A stretch of DNA of 64,000 nt from Clavibacter michiganensis (GTDB lineage Bacteria; Actinomycetota; Actinomycetes; Actinomycetales; Microbacteriaceae): the NCBI RefSeq assembly GCF_002151125.1, contig NZ_MDJZ01000011.1, positions 124,001-188,000 of the forward strand. The letters are read 5' to 3'. The position numbers and the translations under genes are program-made. Under the pieces are notes generated by a model that saw nothing but the letters and a program-made list of their open reading frames with translations, had not been told where the DNA came from and did not search any database. How positions within the stretch are numbered: position 1 is the first letter of the stretch; each line of letters starts with the position of its first letter. Positions 10,182 to 18,629 of the stretch are shown here, piece by piece.

Positions 10182-10985
10182 ATGGACGCGCGACGCATCG
10201 TGATCACGGGGGCCGCCGGGGTCGCCGCCCGCGGGGTGAGGCCGCTCCTGCGGGCCGCCAGGCACCGGCTGGTGCTCCTCGACCTCGTCGACCCGGATCC
10301 GGTCGACGGCGAGACGGCCGTGATCGCCTCCGTCACGGACGCCGCGGCGGTCCGCGACGCCATCCGGGGCGCCGACGCGGTGGTGCACCTCGGCGGCCTC
10401 AGCCGCGAGCGCCCGTGGGCGGCTCTCGCCGACGCGAACGTGGAGGGCACCCGCATCGTGCTCGAGGCGGCGCGCGACACCGGCGTCCGTCGCGTGCTGC
10501 TCGCGAGCTCCACGCACGCCGTGGGCTTCCACCCCGTCCCCGCCGAGCCCGTCGACCGGCTCGAGCCGCGGCCCGACGGCTACTACGGGGCGAGCAAGGC
10601 GGCGATGGAGGCGCTCGGCTCCCTCTTCGCCGATCGGCACGGGCTGTCGGTCGTCGCGGTGCGGATCGGGAGCGTGCTCGACCGGCCCGTGAGCCGGCGC
10701 ACGCTCTCCACCTGGCTGTCCCTGCCCGACCTGGCCCGGCTGGTCGAGGCCGTCGCCGTGCTCGACCTGCCCGGGGCGCACGTCGTCTGGGGCGTCTCGC
10801 GCAACACGCGCGCCTGGTTCGCGCCCGACGCCGGCGCGCGCATCGGCTACCACCCCGAGGACGACTCGGAGGCGTTCGCGGCCGAGGTCCTCGCGGGGGC
10901 GCTCGCGGGCCGGGACCCGGACGCGAACGGGCTCATCGGCGGCGAGTTCGCCGCCGATGCGCACCCGCTGGGGGAGCCGTGGTGA
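10182..10985 (+). CDS. udh: Uronate dehydrogenase (NAD-dependent, SDR/epimerase fold)
   Basis: 267-residue extended-SDR enzyme expected to oxidise D-glucuronate or D-galacturonate to the aldarolactone. Seen: Rossmann motif VITGAAGVAARG at about 7-18, LGGLS at about 70, ASSTHAVGFHP at about 108, catalytic YYGASK with Tyr at about 135 and Lys at about 138. The length (family about 265) and the adjacent glucarate dehydratase and KDG dehydratase support uronate dehydrogenase rather than a sugar epimerase. A GGGAG precedes the ATG. GTGA overlap with the IclR gene. Confidence 0.82.
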   Translation: MDARRIVITGAAGVAARGVRPLLRAARHRLVLLDLVDPDPVDGETAVIASVTDAAAVRDAIRGADAVVHLGGLSRERPWAALADANVEGTRIVLEAARDTGVRRVLLASSTHAVGFHPVPAEPVDRLEPRPDGYYGASKAAMEALGSLFADRHGLSVVAVRIGSVLDRPVSRRTLSTWLSLPDLARLVEAVAVLDLPGAHVVWGVSRNTRAWFAPDAGARIGYHPEDDSEAFAAEVLAGALAGRDPDANGLIGGEFAADAHPLGEPW

Positions 10986-11776
10986 CCGCGGGACCACCCG
11001 CGGTGCGTCGGGGCGACGCCCCGGTGAAGTCCGCGGAGCGCACCCTCGCCCTCCTGGAGCGGCTCGCGGCGGCGTCCGAGCCCGTCTCCGTCGTGGACCT
11101 CCATCGCGCGTCCGGCTACCCGCGCTCGAGCCTGCACCAGCTGCTGCACACCATGGCCGCGAGCGGCTGGATCGAGATGCTGCAGGACGGCACGCACGTC
11201 TCCATCGGATCCCGCGCGCTCGTCGTCGGCACCGCCTACCTCGACCGCGACCGGGCGCTGCCGCACGCGCTCGCCGCCCTCGAGCGGATCCGTGACGAGA
11301 CCGGCTACACCGCGCACTACGCGCGCCGCGAGGGCGACCTCGTGCTCTACCTCGCCACGCGCGAGACGACCGAGTCCCGACGGGCCACCTCGCGCGTCGG
11401 CCGCCAGCTGCCCGCGCACGCGACCTCGCTCGGCAAGGCGCTGCTCGCCGAGCTCAGCCCCGCCGAGCGCGCGGCGGCGCTCGGGCCCGGGCGCCTCGCC
11501 GCCCTCACGCCCGACACCGTCACCGATCGCGCGGCCCTCGACGCCCAGCTCGACCAGGCGCACGAGCGCGGCTACGCGCACGAGCGCGAGGAGAACCTGG
11601 CCGGCGTCAGCTGCGTGGCGGTGGCCGTGGACTACCGGATCCCCGCGACCGACGCGATCAGCTGCTCCATGCCGATCGACCGCGCGACGCCGAAGGAGGT
11701 CGAGCGGGTCGCCCGGGTCATCGGCACGCACGCCCACGCGCTCGCCCAGACGCTGCGCTCGGCGGGCGTGCGGTGA
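10982..11776 (+). CDS. IclR-family transcriptional regulator
   Basis: 264-residue regulator: N-terminal winged helix-turn-helix (about 14-70, with LLERLAAASEPVSVVDLHRASG and SSLHQLLHTM) and the C-terminal IclR effector domain (VGRQLPAHATSLGKALLA at about 140 and NLAGVSCVAVAVDY near 205). The GTG overlaps the uronate dehydrogenase stop (GTGA) and the gene's own stop overlaps the next GTG, so it is embedded in the hexuronate operon. It probably senses a uronate or aldarate and binds the palindromes at 10085-10110 (inference). Confidence 0.9.
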   Translation: MTAGPPAVRRGDAPVKSAERTLALLERLAAASEPVSVVDLHRASGYPRSSLHQLLHTMAASGWIEMLQDGTHVSIGSRALVVGTAYLDRDRALPHALAALERIRDETGYTAHYARREGDLVLYLATRETTESRRATSRVGRQLPAHATSLGKALLAELSPAERAAALGPGRLAALTPDTVTDRAALDAQLDQAHERGYAHEREENLAGVSCVAVAVDYRIPATDAISCSMPIDRATPKEVERVARVIGTHAHALAQTLRSAGVR

Positions 11777-12879
11777 GCGTCGCCTTCTGCGCCTACCCGT
11801 GGGACCTGATCGACGATCCCGATGCTGCCCGGCGCGTGCGGGCCGCGGGCGCCGACGGCGTGGCCATCGCGGCGGCGTACCACTCGGTGCGCGCCGCGAC
11901 GCCGCTGCATCCGCGGCACCGCATCGTCGACGCCCGCTCGGCCGCGCTGTACCTGCCCGTGCGCGAGGGGGCGTGGGGCGATCTCCGGCCCGACGACGAC
12001 ACGCCCTGGGTCGGGCCGGACGCCTTCGCGCGCGCCGCCGCCGTCGCGCGCGCGGCGGGCCTCGGCGTCGAGGCGTGGATCGTGCTCACGCACTCCACGT
12101 CGGTCGGCACGCGGAACCCGGACAGCCGCGTCGTCAACGCGTTCGGCGAGGCGTACCCGTACGCGCTCTGCCCCGCGCGCGACGAGGTGCGGGAGTACGC
12201 GACCGCGCTGGTGGCCGAGACGGCCGCGGCGGCGGACCTCGACGGCGTGATGCTCGAGGCGTGCGGCCCGATGGGCGTCGGCCACCTCGGGCACCACGAG
12301 AAGACCGCGGGCGCCGACTGGTCGGCCGATCAGGAGGCGCTGCTCTCCATCTGCTTCTGCACGGTCTGCGTCGCGCTGCTGGCGGCGGAGGGGGAGGATC
12401 CCGACGCGCTCCAGACCGAGGTGCGCGCCCGAGTCGACGCGGCCGGCGGGCTCGACGGCCTCGACGCCGTCCTCCGCGTGCGCGCCCGGGCCCGGCGGCG
12501 GCTCCTCGACGCGTGCGTCGGCGCCGCGCGCACCGCCGGGGTGGGGCGCGTCGTGGTGCACGCGCAGGCGGATCCGTGGGCGACCGGGCCGTTCGCCGCG
12601 CTCCTCGACGACCTCGACGAGGTGGACGGAGTGGTGGTGCTCGACGCCGTGGCGCACGACCCGGAGGCGATGCGCGCGCTCCGCGACCGGGTGCCCGGCA
12701 CGCGCGTCGGCGGTTACCTCTGGGCGCTGCCGCCGGCGACCCCGGCGAGCATCCGCGCGGGCTGGCCCGACGCGGTGCGCGGGCTCGACGACACGTATGT
12801 GTACCACCTCGGCCTCATCGGCCGGGAGCGCCTCGAGGCCGTGGGGGACGCCCTCCGCGCGGCCGCCGCACCCGACTAG
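11773..12879 (+). CDS. Unrecognised protein in the hexuronate operon, TIM-barrel-like, with His/Cys motif
   Basis: 368 residues, function not recognised. No signal peptide or membrane segment. The N-terminal stretch (FCAYPWDLIDDPDAA, RAAGADGVAIAAAYHS) and a later DGVMLEACGP look like strands of a TIM barrel, as in glycoside-hydrolase-like proteins. At about 172-178 lies HLGHHEK and at about 192-199 ICFCTVC, a His/Cys cluster that could bind a metal. Tyr-rich RLDDTYVYHLG-type end. GTG start fixed by the GTGA overlap with the IclR gene. Coupling to uronate genes suggests a role in releasing or converting uronic acids; this is inference. It ends 4 bases inside the convergent SdpI-like gene. Confidence 0.75.
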   Translation: MSVAFCAYPWDLIDDPDAARRVRAAGADGVAIAAAYHSVRAATPLHPRHRIVDARSAALYLPVREGAWGDLRPDDDTPWVGPDAFARAAAVARAAGLGVEAWIVLTHSTSVGTRNPDSRVVNAFGEAYPYALCPARDEVREYATALVAETAAAADLDGVMLEACGPMGVGHLGHHEKTAGADWSADQEALLSICFCTVCVALLAAEGEDPDALQTEVRARVDAAGGLDGLDAVLRVRARARRRLLDACVGAARTAGVGRVVVHAQADPWATGPFAALLDDLDEVDGVVVLDAVAHDPEAMRALRDRVPGTRVGGYLWALPPATPASIRAGWPDAVRGLDDTYVYHLGLIGRERLEAVGDALRAAAAPD

Positions 12880-13298
12880 TCGCGCGGTCTGGTCGCGCCG
12901 GGCTGGTCGCGCCGGATGCGCGGCGGCCCGTACCGCAGGGCGTCCTGCCGCTCGGCCTCGCGTCGCCGCGCGACCCGCTTCGCCGCCTGTCCCGCCCGGA
13001 ACGTGCTCCAGACGATGCCGCCCAGGAGCAGCAGCCCGCCCCAGCTGGCGACGCTGTTCATGCCGGCGCCGGCCGCGATCCCGCCGATGACGCCGCCGAT
13101 CGCGACGGGCAGGCACGTGCTGCGGAGCGCGGGGAGGGCGGCCACGTGCCCGGCGCGCCACGCCTCGTCGCTCGCCAGGAGCGGCCGCGTGCGGATCCCG
13201 ATCCACCCGTTGCGCTTGAGGGCGCCCCAGGCCGCGAGCTGCGTGGTGCCGAGGATCAGCAGCGCCGCGACGGCGAGCAGCAGCGCGGGGACACCCAT
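12876..13298 (-). CDS. SdpI-family small membrane protein
   Basis: 140-residue integral membrane protein with three predicted helices (about 3-22, 58-82, 85-103) and a basic C-terminal tail. The segment NGWIGIRTRPLLASDEAWRAGH matches the SdpI/YhfL-type signature (GIRT...SxExWxxxH); given in full it spans residues 31-52. SdpI proteins give immunity to the SdpC killing factor in Bacillus, but most homologues are unstudied. The last 4 bases overlap the convergent hexuronate-operon gene. Confidence 0.75.
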   Translation of the reverse strand: MGVPALLLAVAALLILGTTQLAAWGALKRNGWIGIRTRPLLASDEAWRAGHVAALPALRSTCLPVAIGGVIGGIAAGAGMNSVASWGGLLLLGGIVWSTFRAGQAAKRVARRREAERQDALRYGPPRIRRDQPGATRPRD

Positions 13299-13335
13299 GC
13301 GCCCAGCCTGACACGACCGGGGGCGCCCGGGGCGC

Positions 13336-14703
13336 TCAGCACTCGATGACGTTGACCGCGAGGCCGCCCGTGGACGTCTCCTTGTACTTGGTGGACATGT
13401 CGAGGCCCGTCTGCCGCATGGTCTCGATCACGGTGTCGAGCGAGACGAGGTGCGTGCCGTCGCCGTGCAGCGCCATGCGCGCGGCGTTCACGGCGGTGGA
13501 CGCGGCGATGGCGTTCCGCTCGATGCAGGGGATCTGCACGAGCCCGCCCACGGGATCGCACGTCAGGCCGAGGTGGTGCTCCATCGCGATCTCGGCGGCG
13601 TTCTCGACCTGCCGCGGGGATCCGCCGAGCACCGCGCACAGGGCACCGGCCGCCATCGCGCACGCCGTGCCGACCTCGCCCTGGCAGCCGGCCTCCGCTC
13701 CGGAGATCGAGGCGTTCGCCTTCACGAGCGAGCCGATCGCGGTGGCGGTGAGCAGGAAGTCGCGGATCCCGTCGCGGTCGGCGCCGGGCACGAAGCGCAG
13801 GTAGTAGGAGCCGACCGCGGGGATGATGCCGGCGGCGCCGTTCGTCGGCGCCGTGACCACGCGCCCGCCGGACGCGTTCTCCTCGTTGACCGCGAGCGCG
13901 AACGCGTGCAGCCACTCGTGCGACGTGTCGCGCGCACCCTCGGCGTCGATGGTCGCGAGCTGCGACGCGACCCGCGCCGCCCGCCGCCGCACGTTGAGCC
14001 CTCCCGGCAGCGTGCCCTGGCCGCCCAGCCCCGCGGTCACGCACGCGGCCATGGCGTCCCAGATCGCGTCGAGCCCGGCGACCGCGCGGCGGGATCCGTG
14101 GATCGACTCCTCGGTGTCGCGCGCGACGTCGGCGATGGAGCGCCCGGTCGACTCGGCCAGCTCGATGAGCTCGTCGGCGTTGGAGAAGGAGTGCGGGAGC
14201 CCGGTCGGCAGCACGGCCGACGGCGCCTGGTCCTCGCGCAGCACGAACCCGCCGCCGACCGAGAACCACGTGCTCTCGAGCACCGTACCGCCGTCGGCGT
14301 CGAGCGCCGCGAGGTGCATCGCGTTGGGGTGGCGGGGGAGCCGGGTGAACGGCTCGAACGTGAGGTCGCGGCCCACCATGCGCACCGGGTGGATCCCCGC
14401 GAGCGGCACGTCGACGCCCTCGCCGAGCCCGGACCAGCGGCCGCGCACCTCGTCGGGATCGCACGTCTCGGGCGCGAGCCCCGCGAGCCCGGCGACGACC
14501 GCGTCGGGCGTGCCGTGCCCGAGGCCGGTCGCACCGAGCGAGCCGAAGAGCCGGACGGTGACGCGCGTGATCTCCGTGAGCCGGGGCGACGCCCGGCACT
14601 CCTCCGCGAAGAGCAGGGCGGCGCGCATGGGGCCGACGGTGTGCGAGCTCGACGGCCCGATCCCGATGGAGAAGAGGTCGAGTGCCGAGACGTACGCTGT
14701 CAT
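13336..14703 (-). CDS. sdaA: L-serine ammonia-lyase (iron-sulfur type)
   Basis: 455-residue single-chain L-serine dehydratase, converting L-serine to pyruvate and ammonia with a [4Fe-4S] cluster. Seen: N-terminal SIGIGPSSSHTVGPM at about 12-26, a Cys pair in CQGEVGTAC (about 338-346) and CDPVGGLVQIPC (about 379-390), which supply cluster ligands, and the C-terminal STKYKETSTGGLAVN. Complete beta plus alpha domains. Stands alone between convergent and co-directional membrane-protein genes. Confidence 0.94.
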   Translation of the reverse strand: MTAYVSALDLFSIGIGPSSSHTVGPMRAALLFAEECRASPRLTEITRVTVRLFGSLGATGLGHGTPDAVVAGLAGLAPETCDPDEVRGRWSGLGEGVDVPLAGIHPVRMVGRDLTFEPFTRLPRHPNAMHLAALDADGGTVLESTWFSVGGGFVLREDQAPSAVLPTGLPHSFSNADELIELAESTGRSIADVARDTEESIHGSRRAVAGLDAIWDAMAACVTAGLGGQGTLPGGLNVRRRAARVASQLATIDAEGARDTSHEWLHAFALAVNEENASGGRVVTAPTNGAAGIIPAVGSYYLRFVPGADRDGIRDFLLTATAIGSLVKANASISGAEAGCQGEVGTACAMAAGALCAVLGGSPRQVENAAEIAMEHHLGLTCDPVGGLVQIPCIERNAIAASTAVNAARMALHGDGTHLVSLDTVIETMRQTGLDMSTKYKETSTGGLAVNVIEC

Positions 14704-14712
14704 CCCGTCAGA

Positions 14713-15360
14713 CTATGCCGCCGCCTCCGCGCGGTCGGCCGCGGGGACGCCCGGGCGGGCGAGGCCGCGGCGGGCGGGTCCGGAGGACGCGAGCGCGAGC
14801 CAGGTCCAGCCGACCGCGAGGCCGAGCATGGTGATCACGCCGCGCGGGAAGAAGATGTGGCTGTCGACGAACGAGACGGCCGCGATCACCGCGATGACGG
14901 CGCCCGGCAGCGCGCGGAGGCCGGCGTGCCGGATCACGAGCGCGCTCGCCAGCACGGTCACGGCGACGTACGCCCACACGCCCGTGACGACGATCTGGTC
15001 CGCGAGCGCGTACATGGTGGTCACGCCCTGGCCGCCCTCCATCTTCAGGGCGCCCGCCGCGATGCCCGCGAGGATGTCGAGGGCCTGGTAGCAGACGGCG
15101 TAGGCGAAGCCGAGGACGATGGCGAGGATCCCGAGGCGGCGATCGTGGCGGTGCGTGAGGAGGATCGGCGCGATGGCGAGCAGCGGGAAGACGGGGAGCA
15201 GGGCGATGTGCATGTCGCGCCAGTGCATGGCGGTGTCGTCGGTCAGCGAGCTCGGGTGCGAGAGGCCGGCGGCCGCGAGGGCCAGCGGTGGCAGCGCGAC
15301 CGCGACGAGGACGGCGGCGGTGCGGGAGCGGGAGGAGGTGGGGTCGACGGCGTCGGGCAT
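14713..15360 (-). CDS. Hypothetical polytopic membrane protein
   Basis: About 215 residues with five to six hydrophobic segments (around ALAAAGLSH, HIALLPVFPLLAIAPILL, LGILAIVLGFAYAVCYQAL, IVVTGVWAYVAVTVLASAL, ALPGAVIAVIAAVSFVDS, GVITMLGLAVGWTWLALAS). No recognised domain. The start is uncertain: ATG at 15360 (MPDAVDPT) is taken; an in-frame start at 15384 is possible. It ends 9 bases before the sdaA start, so both may be co-transcribed. Confidence 0.65.
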   Translation of the reverse strand: MPDAVDPTSSRSRTAAVLVAVALPPLALAAAGLSHPSSLTDDTAMHWRDMHIALLPVFPLLAIAPILLTHRHDRRLGILAIVLGFAYAVCYQALDILAGIAAGALKMEGGQGVTTMYALADQIVVTGVWAYVAVTVLASALVIRHAGLRALPGAVIAVIAAVSFVDSHIFFPRGVITMLGLAVGWTWLALASSGPARRGLARPGVPAADRAEAAA

Positions 15361-15421
15361 GCGGTCATCGTAGGCAGACCCCATGGCGCGACCCGCCCGG
15401 CTCAGGGAGCCGACATGCGGA

Positions 15422-15464
15422 GAGCCCCCGCCGCCGGACCACGTGGGTCGGGCGACGGGGGCTC
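15422..15464 (-). terminator. Hairpin after glsB
   Basis: GAGCCCCCG (15422-15430) pairs perfectly with CGGGGGCTC (15456-15464); the intervening bases can extend the stem (GACC with GGTC). It lies 17 bases past the stop of the GlsB-type gene. No T-run. Confidence 0.6.
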
Positions 15465-15480
15465 CGGGATGCAGGAAGGA

Positions 15481-15741
15481 CTAGGCCTTCTTGCGGCCGA
15501 CGATCGCGCCGTAGACCAGCAGGACGATGATCGCGCCGACGATGGCGAGCGCGAGCGAGCCGAGGTCGAAGCCGTCGACCGGCTTGTTGAACAGCGCGCT
15601 GCCGATGAAGCCGCCGAGGAAGGCCCCGACGACGCCCAGGATCAGCGTGACGATGATTCCGCCACCCTGCTTGCCCGGGAGGATCAGCTTGGCGAGCGCT
15701 CCGGCGATCAGACCCAGAACCAGAAAACCGATGATGCCCAT
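15481..15741 (-). CDS. GlsB/YeaQ/YmgE-family stress membrane protein
   Basis: 86-residue membrane protein with three glycine-rich helices (IIGFLVLGLIAGALAKL, GGIIVTLILGVVGAFLGGFIG, LGSLALAIVGAIIVLLVYGAI) and the transglycosylase-associated/GlsB family pattern GLIAGALAKLILPG. The family is stress-induced in many bacteria; molecular role unknown. TTGAGGAGT lies about 8 bases before the ATG, a strong ribosome site. A hairpin follows the stop, so it is probably monocistronic. Confidence 0.9.
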   Translation of the reverse strand: MGIIGFLVLGLIAGALAKLILPGKQGGGIIVTLILGVVGAFLGGFIGSALFNKPVDGFDLGSLALAIVGAIIVLLVYGAIVGRKKA

Positions 15742-15774
15742 GTGCGTTACTCCTCAAGATGACGTGCTGTGTGA

Positions 15775-15790
15775 CACCCGAATGCGGGTG
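15775..15790 (-). promoter_or_regulatory. Hairpin in the glsB leader region
   Basis: CACCCG-aatg-CGGGTG, 6-bp stem and 4-base loop, 34-49 bases upstream of the glsB start. Could be an operator or mRNA leader hairpin. Upstream of it the sequence is unusually A/T-rich (AAACGTTTTTGC read on the minus strand), consistent with a promoter region. Confidence 0.35.
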
Positions 15791-15912
15791 GACGTGCCCC
15801 AGTCAAGCACCCAGAGGACCATTCGTGCAAAAACGTTTAGTGGATACGCCTTTACCGGACGGGGGCGATCGGCTCATGTCGGCGCGGGATCCGGGCGTTC
15901 AGGCACCCGCGG

Positions 15913-15918
15913 TACCGT
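15913..15918 (+). promoter_or_regulatory. -10 box of a probable leaderless transcript (DUF427 gene)
   Basis: TACCGT ends 6 bases before the ATG at 15925, with no Shine-Dalgarno sequence. Confidence 0.5.
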
Positions 15919-15924
15919 CGGCGC

Positions 15925-16434
15925 ATGCGCATCCCCCCGGCCCGACGTCCCCGCGAGATCCCCGGCGAGGGGCAGGAGTCGGTGTGGGACTACCCGCGTC
16001 CGCCGCGCGTGGATCCGACGTCCGAGCACGTCGTGATCGAGCTCGGCGGCCGCGTCGTCGCCGATAGCCGATCCGCGGTGCGGGTGCTCGAGACGAGCCA
16101 TCCGCCCGTCTACTACCTCCCCTCCGCCGACTTCGCCGCGGGCGTGCTCACCTCCGCCGCCGGCCGGTCGTGGTGCGAGTACAAGGGGGAGGCCTCGTAC
16201 CTCACGCTCACGGCCGGCGATGTCACGGCCGACCGCGCGGCGTGGTGGTACCCGTCGCCGACGCGCGGCTTCGAGGTGCTGGCCGACATGATCGCGGTGT
16301 ACCCGTCGCGGATGGACCGGATCACGGTCGACGGCGTCCAGGTGGAGGCCCAGGAGGGCGACTTCTACGGCGGCTGGATCACGCCGCGCGTGGTCGGCCC
16401 GTTCAAGGGCGCGCCGGGCACGCTCGGCTGGTGA
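15925..16434 (+). CDS. DUF427 domain-containing protein
   Basis: 169-residue protein of the DUF427 family. Seen: VVIELGGRVVADSRSAVRVLETSHPPVYYLP (residues 31-61), the hallmark CEYKG at about 84, and WWYPSPTRGF with DMIAVYPSRMD. Small single-domain beta-rich fold; no enzymatic role is established for the family. Cytosolic. Convergent with the CoA-binding protein gene, 40 bases apart. Confidence 0.88.
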   Translation: MRIPPARRPREIPGEGQESVWDYPRPPRVDPTSEHVVIELGGRVVADSRSAVRVLETSHPPVYYLPSADFAAGVLTSAAGRSWCEYKGEASYLTLTAGDVTADRAAWWYPSPTRGFEVLADMIAVYPSRMDRITVDGVQVEAQEGDFYGGWITPRVVGPFKGAPGTLGW

Positions 16435-16474
16435 GCCGCGCGCGCACCTTCGCCGGCGCCGTCGCGCGGGTGGA

Positions 16475-17242
16475 CTAGGCGGTCGCCTTCCGCGAGCTGA
16501 TGACGCCCGTGTCGAAGCCGAGCAGGTGCAGCCCGCCATGGAAGCGCGCGTGCTCGACCTTGACGCAGCGGTCCATCACGACCGTGAGCCCGCGGGCCTC
16601 CGCGTCCTCGGCCGCCTCCTGGTTCCAGATGCCGAGCTGCACCCAGATGACGGGCGCGCCGACCGCGACCACGTCGTCCACGACGGACGGGATGTCGCTG
16701 GCCTTCCGGAACACGTCGACGATGTCGGGCACCTCGGGCAGCGAGGCCAGATCCGGGTACGCCGTCTGGCCGAGGATCTCGGTGGCGTTCGGGTTCACGA
16801 AGTACACGCGGTAGTCGCTCGACTGCTGCAGGTACGTGCCGACGAAGTAGCTGGACCGGGCCGGGTTCGGGGAGGCGCCCACGATGGCGACGGACTTCGC
16901 GCGGCGGAGGATCGCCTGGCGCTCCTTCGCGCTCGGGCCGCTCCAGGTGCGCTCCGAGCGGAGCAGCGCGGCGAGCGGGCTGGAGCGGGGGATCGCGCAG
17001 GTGAGGCCGTTCTGCAGCTGCGTGGTCTGGGTGCCGTCGGCGTCAGGATCCGAGACCGGTTCGACGGGCGCGGTGGCGTCCGTGTCCTGCGCCTCGGCCG
17101 CGTCGCCGGCCGCGCGGTCGGCGGCCGCGCGGTCGGCGGCCTCCTCTTCCGGGTCCAGCGGCTCGAGGTCCGCGGCGTCGGCGGCGGGGTGGGGCGTGGA
17201 TCCGGTCTGCTCGGGCGGCACGCCGCCGGTGTCGAAGCTCAC
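16475..17242 (-). CDS. CoA-binding domain protein with acidic low-complexity N-terminus
   Basis: 255-residue protein. Residues 115-250 form a CoA-binding (YccU-like Rossmann) domain: SVAIVGASPNPARSSYFVG, YFVNPNATEILG, DIVDVFRKASDIP, VIWVQLGIWNQEAA, VVMDRCVKVEHARF. The first 95 or so residues are Ala/Asp/Glu-rich and probably disordered (EEAADRAAADRAAG). The GTG start overlaps the metY stop (GTGA), so it is translated right after the sulfhydrylase. Pairing with metY is common in actinobacteria, but the partner role is unknown. Confidence 0.85.
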   Translation of the reverse strand: MSFDTGGVPPEQTGSTPHPAADAADLEPLDPEEEAADRAAADRAAGDAAEAQDTDATAPVEPVSDPDADGTQTTQLQNGLTCAIPRSSPLAALLRSERTWSGPSAKERQAILRRAKSVAIVGASPNPARSSYFVGTYLQQSSDYRVYFVNPNATEILGQTAYPDLASLPEVPDIVDVFRKASDIPSVVDDVVAVGAPVIWVQLGIWNQEAAEDAEARGLTVVMDRCVKVEHARFHGGLHLLGFDTGVISSRKATA

Positions 17243-18534
17243 TTCGCTCCCTCCAGGGCGGCGGTCAGCGCCTGGTCCAGGTCGTGGATGATGTCGGCGA
17301 CGTCCTCGATGCCGACGCTGATGCGGACGATCCCGGGCAGCACGCCCGCGTCCACCAGCTGCGACTCGTTCAGCTGCGCGTGGGTCGTGGAGGCCGGGTG
17401 GATGACGAGCGTCTTCGCGTCGCCGATGTTGGCGAGGTGGCTCGCGAGCTCCACCGACTCGATGAAGCGCTGGCCCACCTCGCGGCCGCCCGCGACCTCG
17501 AACGTGAACACGGATCCGGGACCCGTCGGCAGGTACTTGCGCGCCCGCTCGTGGTGCGGGTGCGCGGGGAGGCCGGCCCAGTTGACCGCGGTGATGCGCG
17601 GATCCTGGTCGAGCCACTCGGCGACGGCCCGCGCGTTGTCGATGTGCGCCTGCATCCGGTACGGCAGCGTCTCGACGCCCTGCGCGAGGAGGAACGCGGA
17701 GTGCGGCGCGAGCGCGGGCCCGATGTCGCGGAGCTGCTCCGCGCGGAGCCGGGTGAGGAACGCGTACTCGCCGAAGTTGCCGGTCCAGTTGAGGCCGCCG
17801 TAGCTCGGCACGGGCTGATCCAGCAGCGGGAACCGCGTGCTCTCCCAGTCGAAGAGGCCCGACTCGACGACCACGCCGCCGAGCGTGGTGCCGTGCCCAC
17901 CGAGGAACTTGGTGGCCGAGTGGATGACGATGTCGGCGCCCCACTCGATGGGCCGGTTGAGGTACGGGGTCGCGATGGTGGAGTCGATGACGAGCGGGAC
18001 GCCGGCCGCGTGCGCGACGGCAGCGAGGCCCTCGATGTCGGCGATCTCGCCGGAGGGGTTGGCGACGGTCTCCGCGAAGACGAGCTTGGTGCGGTCGGTG
18101 ATGGCGGCGGCGTAGTCGGCCGGGTCGCTCGACTGCACGAACGTGGTCTCCACGCCGAAGCGGCGGAGCGTGACGTCGAGCTGGGTGATGGATCCGCCGT
18201 AGAGGTTCGCGGAGGCGACGATGTGGTCGCCGGCGCCCGCGAGCGACGCGAAGGTGATGTACTGCGCGCTCAGCCCGCTCGCCGTCGCGACCGCGCCGAG
18301 GCCGCCCTCGAGGCTCGCGACCCGCTCCTCGAACGACGCGACCGTGGGGTTCGACAGGCGCGAGTAGACGTTGCCGTACTTCTGCAGCGCGAAGCGCGCG
18401 GCGGCGTCGGCGGTGTCGTCGAAGACGAACGCGCTCGACTGGTAGATGGGGAGGGCGCGCGCACCCGTGGTGGCGTCGGGGATGTTGCCCGCGTGGATCG
18501 CCCTCGTCTTGAACCCGTACTCGCGATCGACCAT
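17239..18534 (-). CDS. metY: O-acetylhomoserine sulfhydrylase
   Basis: 431-residue PLP enzyme of the Cys/Met metabolism family, making L-homocysteine from O-acetyl-L-homoserine and sulfide. Seen: TRAIHAGNIPDATTGARALPIYQS at residues 9-32, YSRLSNPT substrate loop, ASGLSAQ, PLP lysine in SATKFLGGHG at about 210, LADNIGDAK-like LANIGDAKTLVIHPAST, and VRISVGIED at the end. The long internal insert (ESTRFPLLDQPVPSYGGLNW) marks the sulfhydrylase branch rather than cystathionine synthase. Start at MVDREYGF. No riboswitch-like structure in the short upstream gap. Confidence 0.93.
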   Translation of the reverse strand: MVDREYGFKTRAIHAGNIPDATTGARALPIYQSSAFVFDDTADAAARFALQKYGNVYSRLSNPTVASFEERVASLEGGLGAVATASGLSAQYITFASLAGAGDHIVASANLYGGSITQLDVTLRRFGVETTFVQSSDPADYAAAITDRTKLVFAETVANPSGEIADIEGLAAVAHAAGVPLVIDSTIATPYLNRPIEWGADIVIHSATKFLGGHGTTLGGVVVESGLFDWESTRFPLLDQPVPSYGGLNWTGNFGEYAFLTRLRAEQLRDIGPALAPHSAFLLAQGVETLPYRMQAHIDNARAVAEWLDQDPRITAVNWAGLPAHPHHERARKYLPTGPGSVFTFEVAGGREVGQRFIESVELASHLANIGDAKTLVIHPASTTHAQLNESQLVDAGVLPGIVRISVGIEDVADIIHDLDQALTAALEGAK

Positions 18535-18629
18535 GGTCGACGGTAACCCGCGCTCCCGACGGTTCCCCGGCCGGGGCGTAATGCGGCGACATGCGCGCGG
18601 GTCGGCGGAGCGGCGGCGGGGGCGGCGGA

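Noticed and set aside
18535-18629. Possible SAM riboswitch or other leader upstream of metY
   Set aside because: The gap is only 95 bases and I find no conserved multi-helix structure; it would also need room for a promoter.
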